DNA of 8,005 bases from Bacillota bacterium (lineage in GTDB: Bacteria; Bacillota_A; Clostridia; Lachnospirales; Lachnospiraceae). The stretch is taken from assembly GCA_023443925.1 (NCBI GenBank), contig JAEZSL010000336.1:1-8005 (forward strand), written 5' to 3'. This document shows positions 1 through 6,727 of the stretch, one piece after another. Position 1 is the stretch's first letter, and each line of letters opens with the position of its first letter. Below the pieces are notes generated by a model that searched no databases, had not been told where the DNA came from, and saw only the letters and a program-made list of their open reading frames with translations. The translations under genes and the position numbers were made by a program.

Positions 1-173
1 ATGAGCTGGTGAAAGAAGGGAAGTCAATCATCATGATTTCTTCTGAAATGACTGAGATATTAAGAATGAGCGACCGTATCGTGGTTATGTGTGAAGGAAA
101 GAAAACCGGTGAAATAGATATAGCGGAGGCAACACAGGAAAAGATTATGAATGCGGCAACGCTCAGAAATTAG
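1..173 (+). CDS. Sugar ABC transporter ATP-binding protein, C-terminal fragment (RbsA/MglA type)
   Basis: This is the last 56 codons of a gene that begins upstream of the window, read in the frame starting at position 3 and ending at TAG 171-173. The residues [20 protein letters not shown] match the end of the second nucleotide-binding domain of the double-domain ATPases that energise ribose/galactose-type sugar importers. The position of the switch histidine in ordinary ABC ATPases reads Ser-Glu here (ISSEM), as is usual in the second domain of RbsA/MglA proteins. The tail [13 protein letters not shown] is also typical of that family. The permease gene follows directly, with its AGGAGG ribosome binding site overlapping this stop codon, so the two are clearly co-transcribed. 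Substrate cannot be read from this fragment. Confidence 0.9.
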   Translation, partial: ELVKEGKSIIMISSEMTEILRMSDRIVVMCEGKKTGEIDIAEATQEKIMNAATLRN

Positions 174-177
174 GAGG
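172..177 (+). promoter_or_regulatory. Ribosome binding site of the permease gene, overlapping the ATPase stop codon
   Basis: AGGAGG lies across the TAG stop (171-173) of the ATPase gene and five bases before ATG 183. The overlap suggests translational coupling of the two transporter genes. Confidence 0.85.
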
Positions 178-182
178 AGAAA

Positions 183-1181
183 ATGATGTCAAACATGAAA
201 GGAAATATATTAACGAGTAATCCCGTTGTCAAAAAGATGGGTACGCAAAAAGCAATTGTATTGGTAATCATTATCGTACTTTTTACCTTTTTCTGTGTTG
301 CAAGCCCGTCCTTCAGACAGTATTCGACGGTACTGAGTATTATGGATTATTCCTACTACATTACCTTAATGGCAATCGGTGTAACTTTTACGTTGATAAC
401 AGGTGGTGTTGACTTGTCAATTGGCACAGGTCTTGTATGTTATTCCATCGCCGGCGGTTATCTGGTTGTATATAAACACTGGCCTGTTTTACTTGGAATG
501 CTGGTGGCAATCCTGTTTGGTGTTGCCATAGGATTATTAAACGGTATTTTAGTAGCAGTCATGAATTTACCGCCCTTTATCGCCACTTTATGTACCATGA
601 TGCTAACCAGAGGTTTAGGTTCCCTCTGCTCCGGCGGTTTTGGTATTCCCTGGCCCCAGGCAGGTACTCAAGGTGCGTGGTTTCGGAGTATTTTTAAACT
701 TAAGATTGGTGATATGAAATATCCGGTAGGATTTTTACTGATTATTGTTCTGGTAATTGTTATGTCAATTATATTAAATAAATCTAAGATAGGACGTTAC
801 ATTATTGCCATCGGCAGTAATAAGGAAGCAGCCAGGCTTTCCGGTGTTAATGTTAAAAAATATCTGATTATAGCATATGCACTATCCGGTTTATTTGCAG
901 GTTTGGCCGGTATCGCCTATGCAGCCACCTTTACCAGCATTAATCCCGGTACCGGTGCAGGCCTTGAGTTAGATGCCATCGGCGGTGCCATTATCGGCGG
1001 GGTATCCACCACCGGTGGATCCGGTTCCATAGTTGGGGCTTTAATGGGGGTATTCGTAATGTCTATGTTAAAGACAGGACTTCCCTATATCGGGCTTCAG
1101 GCAAACTGGCAGCAGATTATCACAGGTGTTATATTAATTTGTGCAGTTTTAATCGACGTATTAAAAAGAAAAGACAAGTAG
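183..1181 (+). CDS. Sugar ABC transporter permease (RbsC-like, BPD_transp_2 family)
   Basis: A 332-residue, very hydrophobic inner-membrane protein that forms the translocation channel of a CUT2-type sugar importer. Family signatures are present in order: GGVDLSIG at residues 74-81, NGILVAVMNLPPFIATL at about 120-136, the cytoplasmic ATPase-contact segment IGSNKEAARLSGVNV at about 210-224, and a C-terminal Gly-rich stretch ELDAIGGAIIGGVSTTGGSGS. Length is normal for RbsC-like permeases. The start has a strong AGGAGG (172-177) five bases upstream; a second ATG lies immediately after the first, so the start could shift by one codon. It sits between the ATPase and the binding protein of the same importer. 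The family moves pentoses, hexoses, autoinducer-2 or other polyol-like solutes; nothing here fixes which. Confidence 0.93.
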   Translation: MMSNMKGNILTSNPVVKKMGTQKAIVLVIIIVLFTFFCVASPSFRQYSTVLSIMDYSYYITLMAIGVTFTLITGGVDLSIGTGLVCYSIAGGYLVVYKHWPVLLGMLVAILFGVAIGLLNGILVAVMNLPPFIATLCTMMLTRGLGSLCSGGFGIPWPQAGTQGAWFRSIFKLKIGDMKYPVGFLLIIVLVIVMSIILNKSKIGRYIIAIGSNKEAARLSGVNVKKYLIIAYALSGLFAGLAGIAYAATFTSINPGTGAGLELDAIGGAIIGGVSTTGGSGSIVGALMGVFVMSMLKTGLPYIGLQANWQQIITGVILICAVLIDVLKRKDK

Positions 1182-1193
1182 GATCAGTTTGTT

Positions 1194-1216
1194 ATGTAAA
1201 CGCGTAAGCGGTTCAT
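1194..1216 (+). other. Imperfect palindrome / small hairpin between permease and binding-protein genes
   Basis: In the 65-nt gap before the binding-protein gene, the arms ATG-(t)-AA-(a)-CGC and GCG-(g)-TT-CAT flank the four-base loop GTAA, which in RNA would be a GNRA tetraloop. In mRNA this could be a processing or stabilising hairpin that adjusts binding-protein expression relative to the membrane components. In DNA it could be a weak operator. The arms contain one bulge and one mismatch, so this is only a suggestion. Confidence 0.3.
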
Positions 1217-1233
1217 AAATAAAAGAAAATTAT

Positions 1234-1239
1234 GGAGGG
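1234..1239 (+). promoter_or_regulatory. Ribosome binding site deciding the binding-protein start
   Basis: GGAGGG is seven bases before ATG 1247. It lies inside the codons that follow the upstream in-frame ATG 1232, so the upstream ATG is not the start. Confidence 0.8.
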
Positions 1240-1246
1240 TTCAAAA

Positions 1247-2440
1247 ATGAAAAAGAAGTTTTTGGTAGGTTTACTTAGTGTAGCAATGGCAGCAAGTATG
1301 TTAACTGGCTGCGGTAAAAAAGCAGATAACAGCCCGGCTCCTGCGCCAACAGAGGGAGCTCAGACAACTGAGACACAGGCACCGGATACGACAACTGAAG
1401 AGGCAACAGCTCCGGAGACATCAACACCAGGTGAAATCGTTGCAAAATCCGCTTATCACTTTGAAATAGTATCAAAGGGCTTCCAGTCAACTTACTGGCA
1501 GGCAGTTTATAAGGGAGCATCTGCAGAAGCAGAAAAATTAGGCGTAACCATTAACATGGTTGGTCCTAACTCCGAATCCGATATTGCTGACCAGGTTCAG
1601 ATGTTAAACAGTGCTGTAAATGCAAAACCTGCGGCAATCGGTCTTGCTTCACTTGATACAAAAGCAGCGTTAGACGCAATTACAGCAGCACAGAGCTCCA
1701 ATATTCCGATTATCGGTTTTGACTCCGGTGTTCCGGCCGCTCCCGAAGGTGCCGTATTTGCCAATGCATCCACCGATAACTACAAAGCCGGCGCAGTAGC
1801 AGCAGATGGTATGTATGAAGGTATCAAAGACAGAATTGCAAGTGCATCCGGTGCAGTTAGAATCGGTGTTGTTAACCAGGACGCTACTTCCGAGTCCATT
1901 TGCAACCGCGGATTAGGATTTATTGATGAAATGATTACTAAACTTACCGCTGACGGTAAAACAGTTGCAGTAGTAGGTAATGACTATTATGTACAGAATG
2001 TAAAAGGTTCTGTTGTGGATGAGAAGAGTGCCAATGTCATCATCGAAGTTCGTGTTCCTTCCCAGACAACAACTGAATTAACAGCAATTGAAGCATCTAC
2101 AATCTTAAATCAGAAAGATACTATCGCAATCTTTGGTTCCAACCAGACAGCAGCAGAAGGTGTAGTAACCGCTAATGATAACTTAAGTGTTTTAGGAACA
2201 GGCGAAGGCCAGATTATCGGTGTTGGATTTGACTCCGGTTCCGTTTTAAAAGCAGCAGTATCCAGCGGTACTTTATACGGTGCAGTTACACAGGCTCCCG
2301 TATCCATCGGCCAGAAAATGGTTGACTTATTAGTACAGGTTGCTAATGGTGAAACTGTATCCAATGTTGATACAGGCTGCCAGTGGTACAATAAAGATAA
2401 CATTGCAAGTGAAGAAATAGCTCAGAACTTATATGATTGA
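1247..2440 (+). CDS. Sugar ABC transporter substrate-binding lipoprotein (periplasmic-binding-protein type, RbsB-like fold)
   Basis: A 397-residue lipoprotein that captures the substrate outside the cell for the upstream permease and ATPase. A signal peptide (MKKK, then a hydrophobic core) ends in the lipobox LTGC with the modified cysteine at residue 22. A Thr/Pro/Glu-rich flexible linker covers about residues 23-64, and the two-lobed binding domain runs from about 68 to the end. Peripla_BP_4-type features include GFQSTYWQAVYKGASAEAEK, IPIIGFDSGV (about 153-162), STDNYKAGAVAADGM and a second IGVGFDSG near the C-terminus. An in-frame ATG at 1232 would add five residues, but it overlaps the GGAGGG ribosome binding site; ATG 1247 lies seven bases after that site and gives a standard signal peptide. 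It is the last gene of the transporter operon, followed by a terminator. Sugar specificity is not deducible by eye. Confidence 0.92.
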   Translation: MKKKFLVGLLSVAMAASMLTGCGKKADNSPAPAPTEGAQTTETQAPDTTTEEATAPETSTPGEIVAKSAYHFEIVSKGFQSTYWQAVYKGASAEAEKLGVTINMVGPNSESDIADQVQMLNSAVNAKPAAIGLASLDTKAALDAITAAQSSNIPIIGFDSGVPAAPEGAVFANASTDNYKAGAVAADGMYEGIKDRIASASGAVRIGVVNQDATSESICNRGLGFIDEMITKLTADGKTVAVVGNDYYVQNVKGSVVDEKSANVIIEVRVPSQTTTELTAIEASTILNQKDTIAIFGSNQTAAEGVVTANDNLSVLGTGEGQIIGVGFDSGSVLKAAVSSGTLYGAVTQAPVSIGQKMVDLLVQVANGETVSNVDTGCQWYNKDNIASEEIAQNLYD

Positions 2441-2526
2441 TGCACTGCATACCTTAAGCAGATTTGCGGTACTGACTAAATAAGAAATAGAAATGAATGA
2501 CTAATTAGAAATAGAACAAAGTTGAC

Positions 2527-2570
2527 AAAAGAAGGAGCTGCTTGATATGAGGCCGCTCTTTCTTTTATCT
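2527..2570 (+). terminator. Rho-independent terminator of the sugar transporter operon
   Basis: AAAAGAAGGAGC (2527-2538) pairs over 12 positions with GCTCTTTCTTTT (2555-2566), with one G-T wobble. The stem continues inward as GCTT/GAGGC with one mismatch and a short GATAT loop. The 3' arm is U-rich. The A-rich 5' arm means the structure could also stop transcription arriving from the other strand. It separates the transporter operon from the chemoreceptor gene. Confidence 0.8.
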
Positions 2571-2624
2571 TATAGGAATTTAAATATTTTTACGGCGGAG
2601 ATAAAGGTTTTACACTTAATATAT

Positions 2625-2633
2625 AAGGCGGTG
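2625..2633 (+). promoter_or_regulatory. Ribosome binding site of the chemoreceptor gene
   Basis: AAGGCGGTG differs at one base from the ideal AAGGAGGTG and lies five bases before ATG 2639. It matters because it shows that the repetitive N-terminus is translated rather than being upstream leader. Confidence 0.75.
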
Positions 2634-2638
2634 TAATA

Positions 2639-4783
2639 ATGAAAAAGAATAAGATAATTATAACGGATGAAATAATAACAACGGATAGAATAATAGCAAC
2701 AGATAAATTAATAACAACGGATAAAATAATAACAACGGATAAGAATCCCAGAATAAACAGTATCCGTGCCAAATTGATTGGCGCATATCTGATACCGGTT
2801 GTTTTAATTATGTTACTTGGAGTATTGTCCTACTCCAGAGCTTCCGAAGCAATCGTATCCAATTATGAGGCAGCTACCGGAAATACGGTACAAAAAACAG
2901 CAGAATACTATAAAATGCTGCTGCAAAATACGAATACAAAATCGCAGAAGTTAGCAAATGACAGTGTATTAAGAAGTTATTACAGCGGGGATTATAAGGA
3001 TTTAGCAAGTAAGGAAGCGGAGAGCTACGGTACCTTAAACCGGACCATACTCTCTGAAAAAACCTCGGATTCCAATATAAATTTAATTACCGTTTTAGCA
3101 CCATATGGCAAAGGCTTATCCTCCAATGGTATGATACAGGGCGATACCTACGGCAAATTCGCTGAGACGGAAGAAGGAAAGACAATATTAAATACTTCCA
3201 ATACGCAAGGGGTATGGAGCGGATATCATACCTTTCTGGATAATTACTTAAAGAGTTCAAAGAATACATATGGTATTGCCATATCCAGACCGATTATTAA
3301 TAACAAGATGGAAAACATCGGGATACTGATTATGGATATTGCGCTGCCATCGATACAGGCACCTATGACTACCATTGATCTTCCAAAAGGCAGTCAATGT
3401 GCTTTTATTACCTCGGATGGAAGAGAAATAACTTCCGGGGGCGAAAATGAAAAGGCAGTATTTTATGGCCAGGACTTCTATAATAAGGCAATTAGTGCCA
3501 CTGAGAATACCGGTTATTTTTATACTGGTTATGAAGGTGAAAATCATCTCTTTCTTTATTCAAAAATTGACGAGGGCCAAAGCATGCTATGTACGCTGAT
3601 ACCCAAAAGCACCATAATACAGCAGGCAGACGGCATTAAAACCGTTACTTTAATTGTAGTAATCATAGCAATGGTATTAGCGGTACTGGTGGGAGTAGTT
3701 ATAGCCGGCGGAATCAGCAGTACCATAGGCAGTATTAATACCGTCGTAAAAATGGCGGAAGATGGGGACCTGACAGTTACGGCGGTGACAAAACGGAAAG
3801 ATGAATTCAGGCTGTTGACGAAGCATATTACAGGAATGCTGGGTGGAATGAAATCCTTGGTTAACCGGACGGCAAATGCGGCTTATTCCATCTCCGAATC
3901 GGCGGAATCGGTGGCAGCAGCCTCTGCCCAGTTGGTGGATTCGTCCAAAAGCATAAACCTGGTAGTAGAAAATATTGAAACAGGTATAGAGCAGCAGGCG
4001 GAAGATGCTCAGAATTGTTTAAAGCTGATGGGAAATCTGGATGAAAAATTAGGCTATGTTAATACAAGCGTGGAGCAAATAAATGAATTTGCAGGTAACA
4101 CGAAAGGTATTGTAAATGACGGTATGATTTCTATGGAAGAGCTGGGAACCAAGGCAAAGGATACCTTTAGGATCTCAAAAGCAATTATAGAGAATATTGA
4201 ACAGCTGGGAACGGAGTCTGCAGCGATTGGAGGGATTATCATCACCATTAATGAAATCGCCGACCAGACAAATCTCCTTGCGCTAAATGCTTCCATTGAA
4301 GCAGCCAGGGCAGGGGAGGCAGGAAGAGGCTTTGCGGTGGTAGCAGGTGAAATAAGAAAACTTGCAGAAGCAACCATGAAAGCTTCCGAGAGAATCAACG
4401 GGCTGATCGGAAGTATAGAAGAACGTACCAAGGCAACAGTGCATACCGCTGGTGAAGCGGAAGAAATCGTAGCCTCTCAGGAAGCGGCACTACATAATAC
4501 CGCCCAGGTATTTGACAATATAACCAGACACGTGGAAGGATTAATTAAGAATATAGGTGATATATCCTTACGTATTAAGGACATTGAAGAGACAAAAAAA
4601 GAAACTCTGATTGCCATAACGAATATTTCCTCTGTCCTGGAAGAGACGGCGTCTGCTTCGGTAGAGGTACAGTCTGCGGCAGATGGCCAGCTCTCTGCCA
4701 CCGAGCATTTAAATGAGGCGGCCGAAAGGTTAAGAACGGATTCAAAAGAATTGCAAAACTCAATCAGCAGTTTTAAACTGTAA
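2639..4783 (+). CDS. Methyl-accepting chemotaxis protein with N-terminal hexapeptide repeats
   Basis: A 714-residue transmembrane chemoreceptor that senses an external ligand and controls the CheA kinase. Order of parts: a cytoplasmic N-terminus (1-45) that includes five hexapeptides of the form IITTDK (6-35); TM1 at about 46-66; an extracytoplasmic sensor region of about 265 residues, Cache-like by appearance; TM2 at about 336-360; HAMP at about 361-412 ([16 protein letters not shown]); and a long helical signalling domain to the end. The hairpin tip is intact: [20 protein letters not shown] starts at residue 539 and continues into [19 protein letters not shown]. No C-terminal NWETF-like CheR-tethering pentapeptide is present. 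The start is backed by AAGGCGGTG (2625-2633) five bases upstream. Being next to a sugar-binding protein, it may mediate taxis to the same or a related nutrient, but it is separated by a terminator and the ligand is unknown. Confidence 0.93.
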   Translation: MKKNKIIITDEIITTDRIIATDKLITTDKIITTDKNPRINSIRAKLIGAYLIPVVLIMLLGVLSYSRASEAIVSNYEAATGNTVQKTAEYYKMLLQNTNTKSQKLANDSVLRSYYSGDYKDLASKEAESYGTLNRTILSEKTSDSNINLITVLAPYGKGLSSNGMIQGDTYGKFAETEEGKTILNTSNTQGVWSGYHTFLDNYLKSSKNTYGIAISRPIINNKMENIGILIMDIALPSIQAPMTTIDLPKGSQCAFITSDGREITSGGENEKAVFYGQDFYNKAISATENTGYFYTGYEGENHLFLYSKIDEGQSMLCTLIPKSTIIQQADGIKTVTLIVVIIAMVLAVLVGVVIAGGISSTIGSINTVVKMAEDGDLTVTAVTKRKDEFRLLTKHITGMLGGMKSLVNRTANAAYSISESAESVAAASAQLVDSSKSINLVVENIETGIEQQAEDAQNCLKLMGNLDEKLGYVNTSVEQINEFAGNTKGIVNDGMISMEELGTKAKDTFRISKAIIENIEQLGTESAAIGGIIITINEIADQTNLLALNASIEAARAGEAGRGFAVVAGEIRKLAEATMKASERINGLIGSIEERTKATVHTAGEAEEIVASQEAALHNTAQVFDNITRHVEGLIKNIGDISLRIKDIEETKKETLIAITNISSVLEETASASVEVQSAADGQLSATEHLNEAAERLRTDSKELQNSISSFKL
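2654..2743 (+). repeat. Five in-frame 18-nt tandem repeats encoding (I/L)I(T/A)TD(K/R/E)
   Basis: Units start at 2654, 2672, 2690, 2708 and 2726, with no gaps. The commonest form is ATAATAACAACGGATAAA; units differ from it at one to a few positions. Each encodes one hexapeptide: [30 protein letters not shown]. Because the unit is a multiple of three, gain or loss of copies would change protein length without breaking the frame. The run lies before TM1, so it is predicted to be cytoplasmic. Confidence 0.9.
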
Positions 4784-4794
4784 TTAACTGGTTT

Positions 4795-4859
4795 GGGCGG
4801 AACATTATATTAATGGAATGTACGTGGTTATCCAACGATTAATATGGGATATTTTGCCC
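4795..4859 (+). other. Long imperfect inverted repeat after the chemoreceptor gene
   Basis: GGGC (4795-4798) and ATATTAAT (4807-4814) are mirrored by ATTAATAT (4838-4845) and GCCC (4856-4859), with unpaired bases between the paired blocks and a 23-nt loop. It could end the chemoreceptor transcript, but the stem is interrupted and no clean U-tract follows, so I do not call it an intrinsic terminator. A shorter inverted repeat, CAGTTT-T-AAACTG (4768-4780), covers the last codons of the gene. Confidence 0.3.
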
Positions 4860-4940
4860 GTCTTAATCTATTACTACCGTATATTTTTATGAAAAGAAAG
4901 CATATTAAACTTATGATGGAGCTTTGATTATGTCTTAAAA

Positions 4941-5028
4941 GCGGACATGGTATAAATTGGACATGTTATAATAGTTGGACATGCTATAATAGTTGGACAT
5001 GCTATAATAATTGCACATGTTCTAATTA
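4941..5028 (+). repeat. Array of 18-nt direct repeats carrying extended -10 promoter motifs
   Basis: Three near-identical units TTGGACATG(C/T)TATAATA(G/A) begin at 4957, 4975 and 4993. They are followed by a degenerate unit at 5011 (TTGCACATGTTCTAATTA) and preceded by a 16-nt partial unit at 4941 (GCGGACATGGTATAAA). Units at 4957, 4975 and 4993 contain a perfect TGnTATAAT, the form of an extended -10 element for the housekeeping sigma factor; the partial unit has TGGTATAAA. No -35 box stands at 16-18 bases from these. The array lies about 130-215 bases before the 5157 gene. It may be a promoter cluster, a set of regulator-binding iterons, or a neutral expansion. It is not coding. Confidence 0.85.
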
Positions 5029-5059
5029 TTGATTGTAAACAGTTTGAAAGTATTATAAA
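5029..5059 (+). promoter_or_regulatory. Candidate sigma-A promoter for the 5157 gene
   Basis: TTGATT (5029-5034) is followed, after 16 bases, by TATTAT (5051-5056). It begins one base after the 18-nt repeat array, which would put the array just upstream of the -35 box where an activator would sit. The match is moderate, and AT-rich sequence gives chance matches easily. Confidence 0.35.
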
Positions 5060-5072
5060 ATCTAACTACATA

Positions 5073-5091
5073 GTATAAAGTATTTTTATAC
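5073..5091 (+). promoter_or_regulatory. Perfect 7-bp inverted repeat, possible operator
   Basis: GTATAAA (5073-5079) and TTTATAC (5085-5091) flank a five-base spacer. It sits just downstream of the candidate promoter and about 65 bases before the 5157 start, a position suited to a repressor site. The arms are entirely A/T apart from the end pairs, so chance is possible. Confidence 0.35.
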
Positions 5092-5156
5092 AAAACACTA
5101 ATAACTGAAAGCACTTAATACGGCTCTTAAAGGAGCAGGAGTGAAAGGATATCGGT

Positions 5157-5759
5157 ATGGGTAAAATACAGAGCAGAAAAGTCAAACTGGAGAAGATTAA
5201 AAAAGGAGAAGTTTTTCAGTATTTTGTGGACTATGATAAGCTGAAAGAGCCGGAAGGATTCTTGCAGGATTTTATAGCGGAGTTCACAGAGAAGAAAACC
5301 TGTCTTTGTGTTATTGATTCCGATAACTTTTACACAAGAAAAAGTTCGGATGCCGAAAATAAAATAACCTTGCTGAAAAAAGAACTGGAGAGCCAGGAGC
5401 TTTTCTATAGCGAAATAGTAACCAAGAAAGAACCGGATAACAAGATATTTGGTATTAAAATATTAAATTCCGGTAAAGTAAACAGTTACAGAATCGGTTT
5501 GACAATTTCGCAGGATCAGATGGGAAAAGTAATGGCTCTTGTAAAGGGATATAATCTGTTCTATTATATTCCATCCGGCATGTTGGATAGGGAAGAACTT
5601 ACCGGACAGTTTCAGAAGGTACGAGGAGATTACGAGGAATTAAGTGAACTATATGAATATAATTTGTATAACGACAGCTTATTTCATCGTATCCGTATCA
5701 ACAGTAAAAAAGATATTGCTCAGTACCTTGAAGAAGTATTAGTCAGATTGGAGTGTTAA
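5157..5759 (+). CDS. Hypothetical protein, 200 residues
   Basis: I do not recognise this family. The predicted product is soluble and cytoplasmic, with no signal peptide or membrane segment. It is rich in Lys and Glu; the stretch around residues 64-79 (DAENKITLLKKELESQ) and the segment around 150-165 look helical, possibly short coiled coils. Other visible landmarks are a central FGIKILNSGKVNSYRIGLTIS that looks like beta strands and a Tyr-rich C-terminal part (SELYEYNLYND). ATG 5157 is preceded by AAAGGA (5144-5149) seven bases upstream. The gene is transcribed alone: the repeat array and candidate promoter lie before it and a perfect terminator after it. Codon use and composition resemble the neighbours, so it looks like a real native gene rather than a remnant. 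Confidence 0.8.
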   Translation: MGKIQSRKVKLEKIKKGEVFQYFVDYDKLKEPEGFLQDFIAEFTEKKTCLCVIDSDNFYTRKSSDAENKITLLKKELESQELFYSEIVTKKEPDNKIFGIKILNSGKVNSYRIGLTISQDQMGKVMALVKGYNLFYYIPSGMLDREELTGQFQKVRGDYEELSELYEYNLYNDSLFHRIRINSKKDIAQYLEEVLVRLEC

Positions 5760-5855
5760 ATGCAGGATAAAAAAGCTTTTAGGATGTTTTAATTCCTGAA
5801 ACTATCCGGCGCAGATTCCGGTAAATGCAGAGAATCAAATTATATATATGAATCA

Positions 5856-5900
5856 GGCTCTATAAAAAGTGTGGCTGCCTTTTTATAGAGCCATTTTGTT
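5856..5900 (+). terminator. Rho-independent terminator of the 5157 gene
   Basis: GGCTCTATAAAAAG (5856-5869) pairs perfectly over 14 bp with CTTTTTATAGAGCC (5879-5892) around a nine-base loop, followed by ATTTTGTT. It lies 96 bases after the stop codon of the hypothetical gene and before the convergent unit. Confidence 0.8.
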
Positions 5901-5966
5901 CAGCGGGAATTACACAACCCTAGTCATAATAACATTCCATGGACTGTACTGAAGCAGTTAGAGTGT

Positions 5967-6139
5967 ACATTGCAACAGTAAACCGCAGCAGATAAATATT
6001 ACATTGCAGCAGCAAACCACAGCAGATAGATATTACATTTTGCAGCAGTAAACCGCAGCACATAGGTATTACATTGCAGCAGTAAACCGCAGTAGATAGA
6101 TATTATATTGCAACGGTAAAACCGCAGCAGATATATATT
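5967..6139. repeat. Tandem array of five 34-36-nt units between convergent genes
   Basis: Units begin at 5967, 6001, 6035, 6071 and 6105 and are 34, 34, 36, 34 and 35 nt long. Each starts with a form of ACATTGCA, has the core CAGTAAACCGCAGCAGATA, and ends in TATT. Within each unit a GCAGCAG-like word occurs twice. A decayed sixth copy is visible to about 6163 (GTAAAAACCGCTATAGG), and a faint possible copy precedes 5967. There are no spacers between units, so it is not a CRISPR array. Unit length is not a multiple of three and stops occur repeatedly, so it is not coding. It occupies most of the space between the + strand terminator and the end of the - strand B12 operon. Confidence 0.88.
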
Positions 6140-6191
6140 GTATTTCGTAAAAACCGCTATAGGGATTGTCTGAATAATACGGCAGTGATAT

Positions 6192-6713
6192 CTATAAAAC
6201 CGTCTCTTTGATGTTAACCAGGTTTAAAACCTTCATAAGCGGCTTGAATAAAACCAGGGTTATTATAAAGTTTGCAACTCCGTGGGTGATATCAAAAGGA
6301 ATGCCGGCTATCCAAAAGGCAAATGCAGCTTGCAGACCGGTGCGGACCGTTCCTCCGGCAAGCCCAATAAAAAAAGAAGGTATGGCACAAAGTGCTCCAA
6401 AGGAGAAACCATAACCTCCGGATATGACAGACCAAAACAATACAGACTGCTCCTTGCGGAACAGCCTGACCAGTATATACAGTATAAACCAGATATAAAG
6501 GTAGGTAATCCACCATAAAGCGAAACCATATAAGAAACCTTCCAGTATAACAAATACGGTTATAATATATGGTGTTTTTTTATGCATAGTTAATGTATAA
6601 ATTATAATTAGAAGTGATACCAGTTCGATATTGGGCAGGAAAGACAGGGTATATTGAACGGCAATCAACAGGGCACCAAGCATGCCGATAAGTACGATAT
6701 CTTTAATACGCAT
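6192..6713 (-). CDS. ECF transporter S component, probably for cobalamin or a related corrinoid
   Basis: A 173-residue integral membrane protein with about five or six membrane segments, the size of substrate-capture (S) subunits of energy-coupling-factor transporters. TM1 contains ALLIA (residues 14-18), the AxxxA motif through which S subunits dock to the shared T subunit. The C-terminal FWIAGIPFDITHGVANFI (about 133-150) is also typical of S components. A longer frame opens at a TTG at 6785, but that codon lies in a hairpin and lacks a ribosome binding site. ATG 6713 follows GGGAG by five bases and begins MRIKDIVLIG, a normal S-component start. The gene is second in a unit under a cobalamin riboswitch, after a transcobalamin-like protein, which is the basis for the substrate. 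ECF ATPase and T genes are absent here and would be shared from elsewhere. A queuosine, folate or other vitamin specificity cannot be excluded from sequence alone. Confidence 0.8.
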   Translation of the reverse strand: MRIKDIVLIGMLGALLIAVQYTLSFLPNIELVSLLIIIYTLTMHKKTPYIITVFVILEGFLYGFALWWITYLYIWFILYILVRLFRKEQSVLFWSVISGGYGFSFGALCAIPSFFIGLAGGTVRTGLQAAFAFWIAGIPFDITHGVANFIITLVLFKPLMKVLNLVNIKETVL

Positions 6714-6715
6714 TT

Positions 6716-6726
6716 TAACTCCCATC
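6716..6726 (-). promoter_or_regulatory. Ribosome binding site deciding the S-component start
   Basis: On the - strand, ATGGGAGTTAAAATG contains an in-frame ATG (6725), the Shine-Dalgarno GGGAG, and then the preferred ATG (6713) five bases later. The site favours 6713 over both the 6725 ATG and the 6785 TTG. Confidence 0.65.
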
Positions 6727-6727
6727 T

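Noticed and set aside
1194..1216. Catabolite-repression (cre) site
   Set aside because: TGTAAACGCGTAAGCG resembles the first half of the cre consensus, but the second half does not fit. It is also inside the operon rather than at a promoter.
2522..2551. TTGACA followed about 17-18 bases later by ATATGA/TATGAG as a promoter for the chemoreceptor
   Set aside because: The -10 match is poor and the pair overlaps the terminator hairpin, which would stop such a transcript or be part of it. I see no convincing promoter in 2571-2638 either.
2441..2638. Cyclic-di-GMP riboswitch ahead of the chemoreceptor
   Set aside because: Chemoreceptor genes in Clostridia sometimes carry one, but the conserved GEMM core sequences are not present in this gap.
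2590..2772. Repetitive hydrophobic - strand reading frame ([14 protein letters not shown]...)
   Set aside because: It is the antisense reading of the 18-nt repeats in the chemoreceptor gene. The + strand frame has a ribosome binding site and continues into a real protein; this one has neither support nor neighbours.
4889..4927. Twelve-codon frame MKRKHIKLMMEL
   Set aside because: No ribosome binding site upstream; chance frame in AT-rich intergenic DNA.
5760..5792. Ten-codon frame (ATG right after the stop of the 200-residue gene)
   Set aside because: It is too short, has no separate ribosome binding site and no recognisable peptide features.
5967..6163. CRISPR array
   Set aside because: Units are contiguous with no unique spacers, vary in length and sequence, and there are no cas genes nearby.
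6208..6518. Overlapping + strand frames opposite the S-component gene
   Set aside because: They are antisense to a clear membrane protein with family motifs and lack ribosome binding sites or plausible products.
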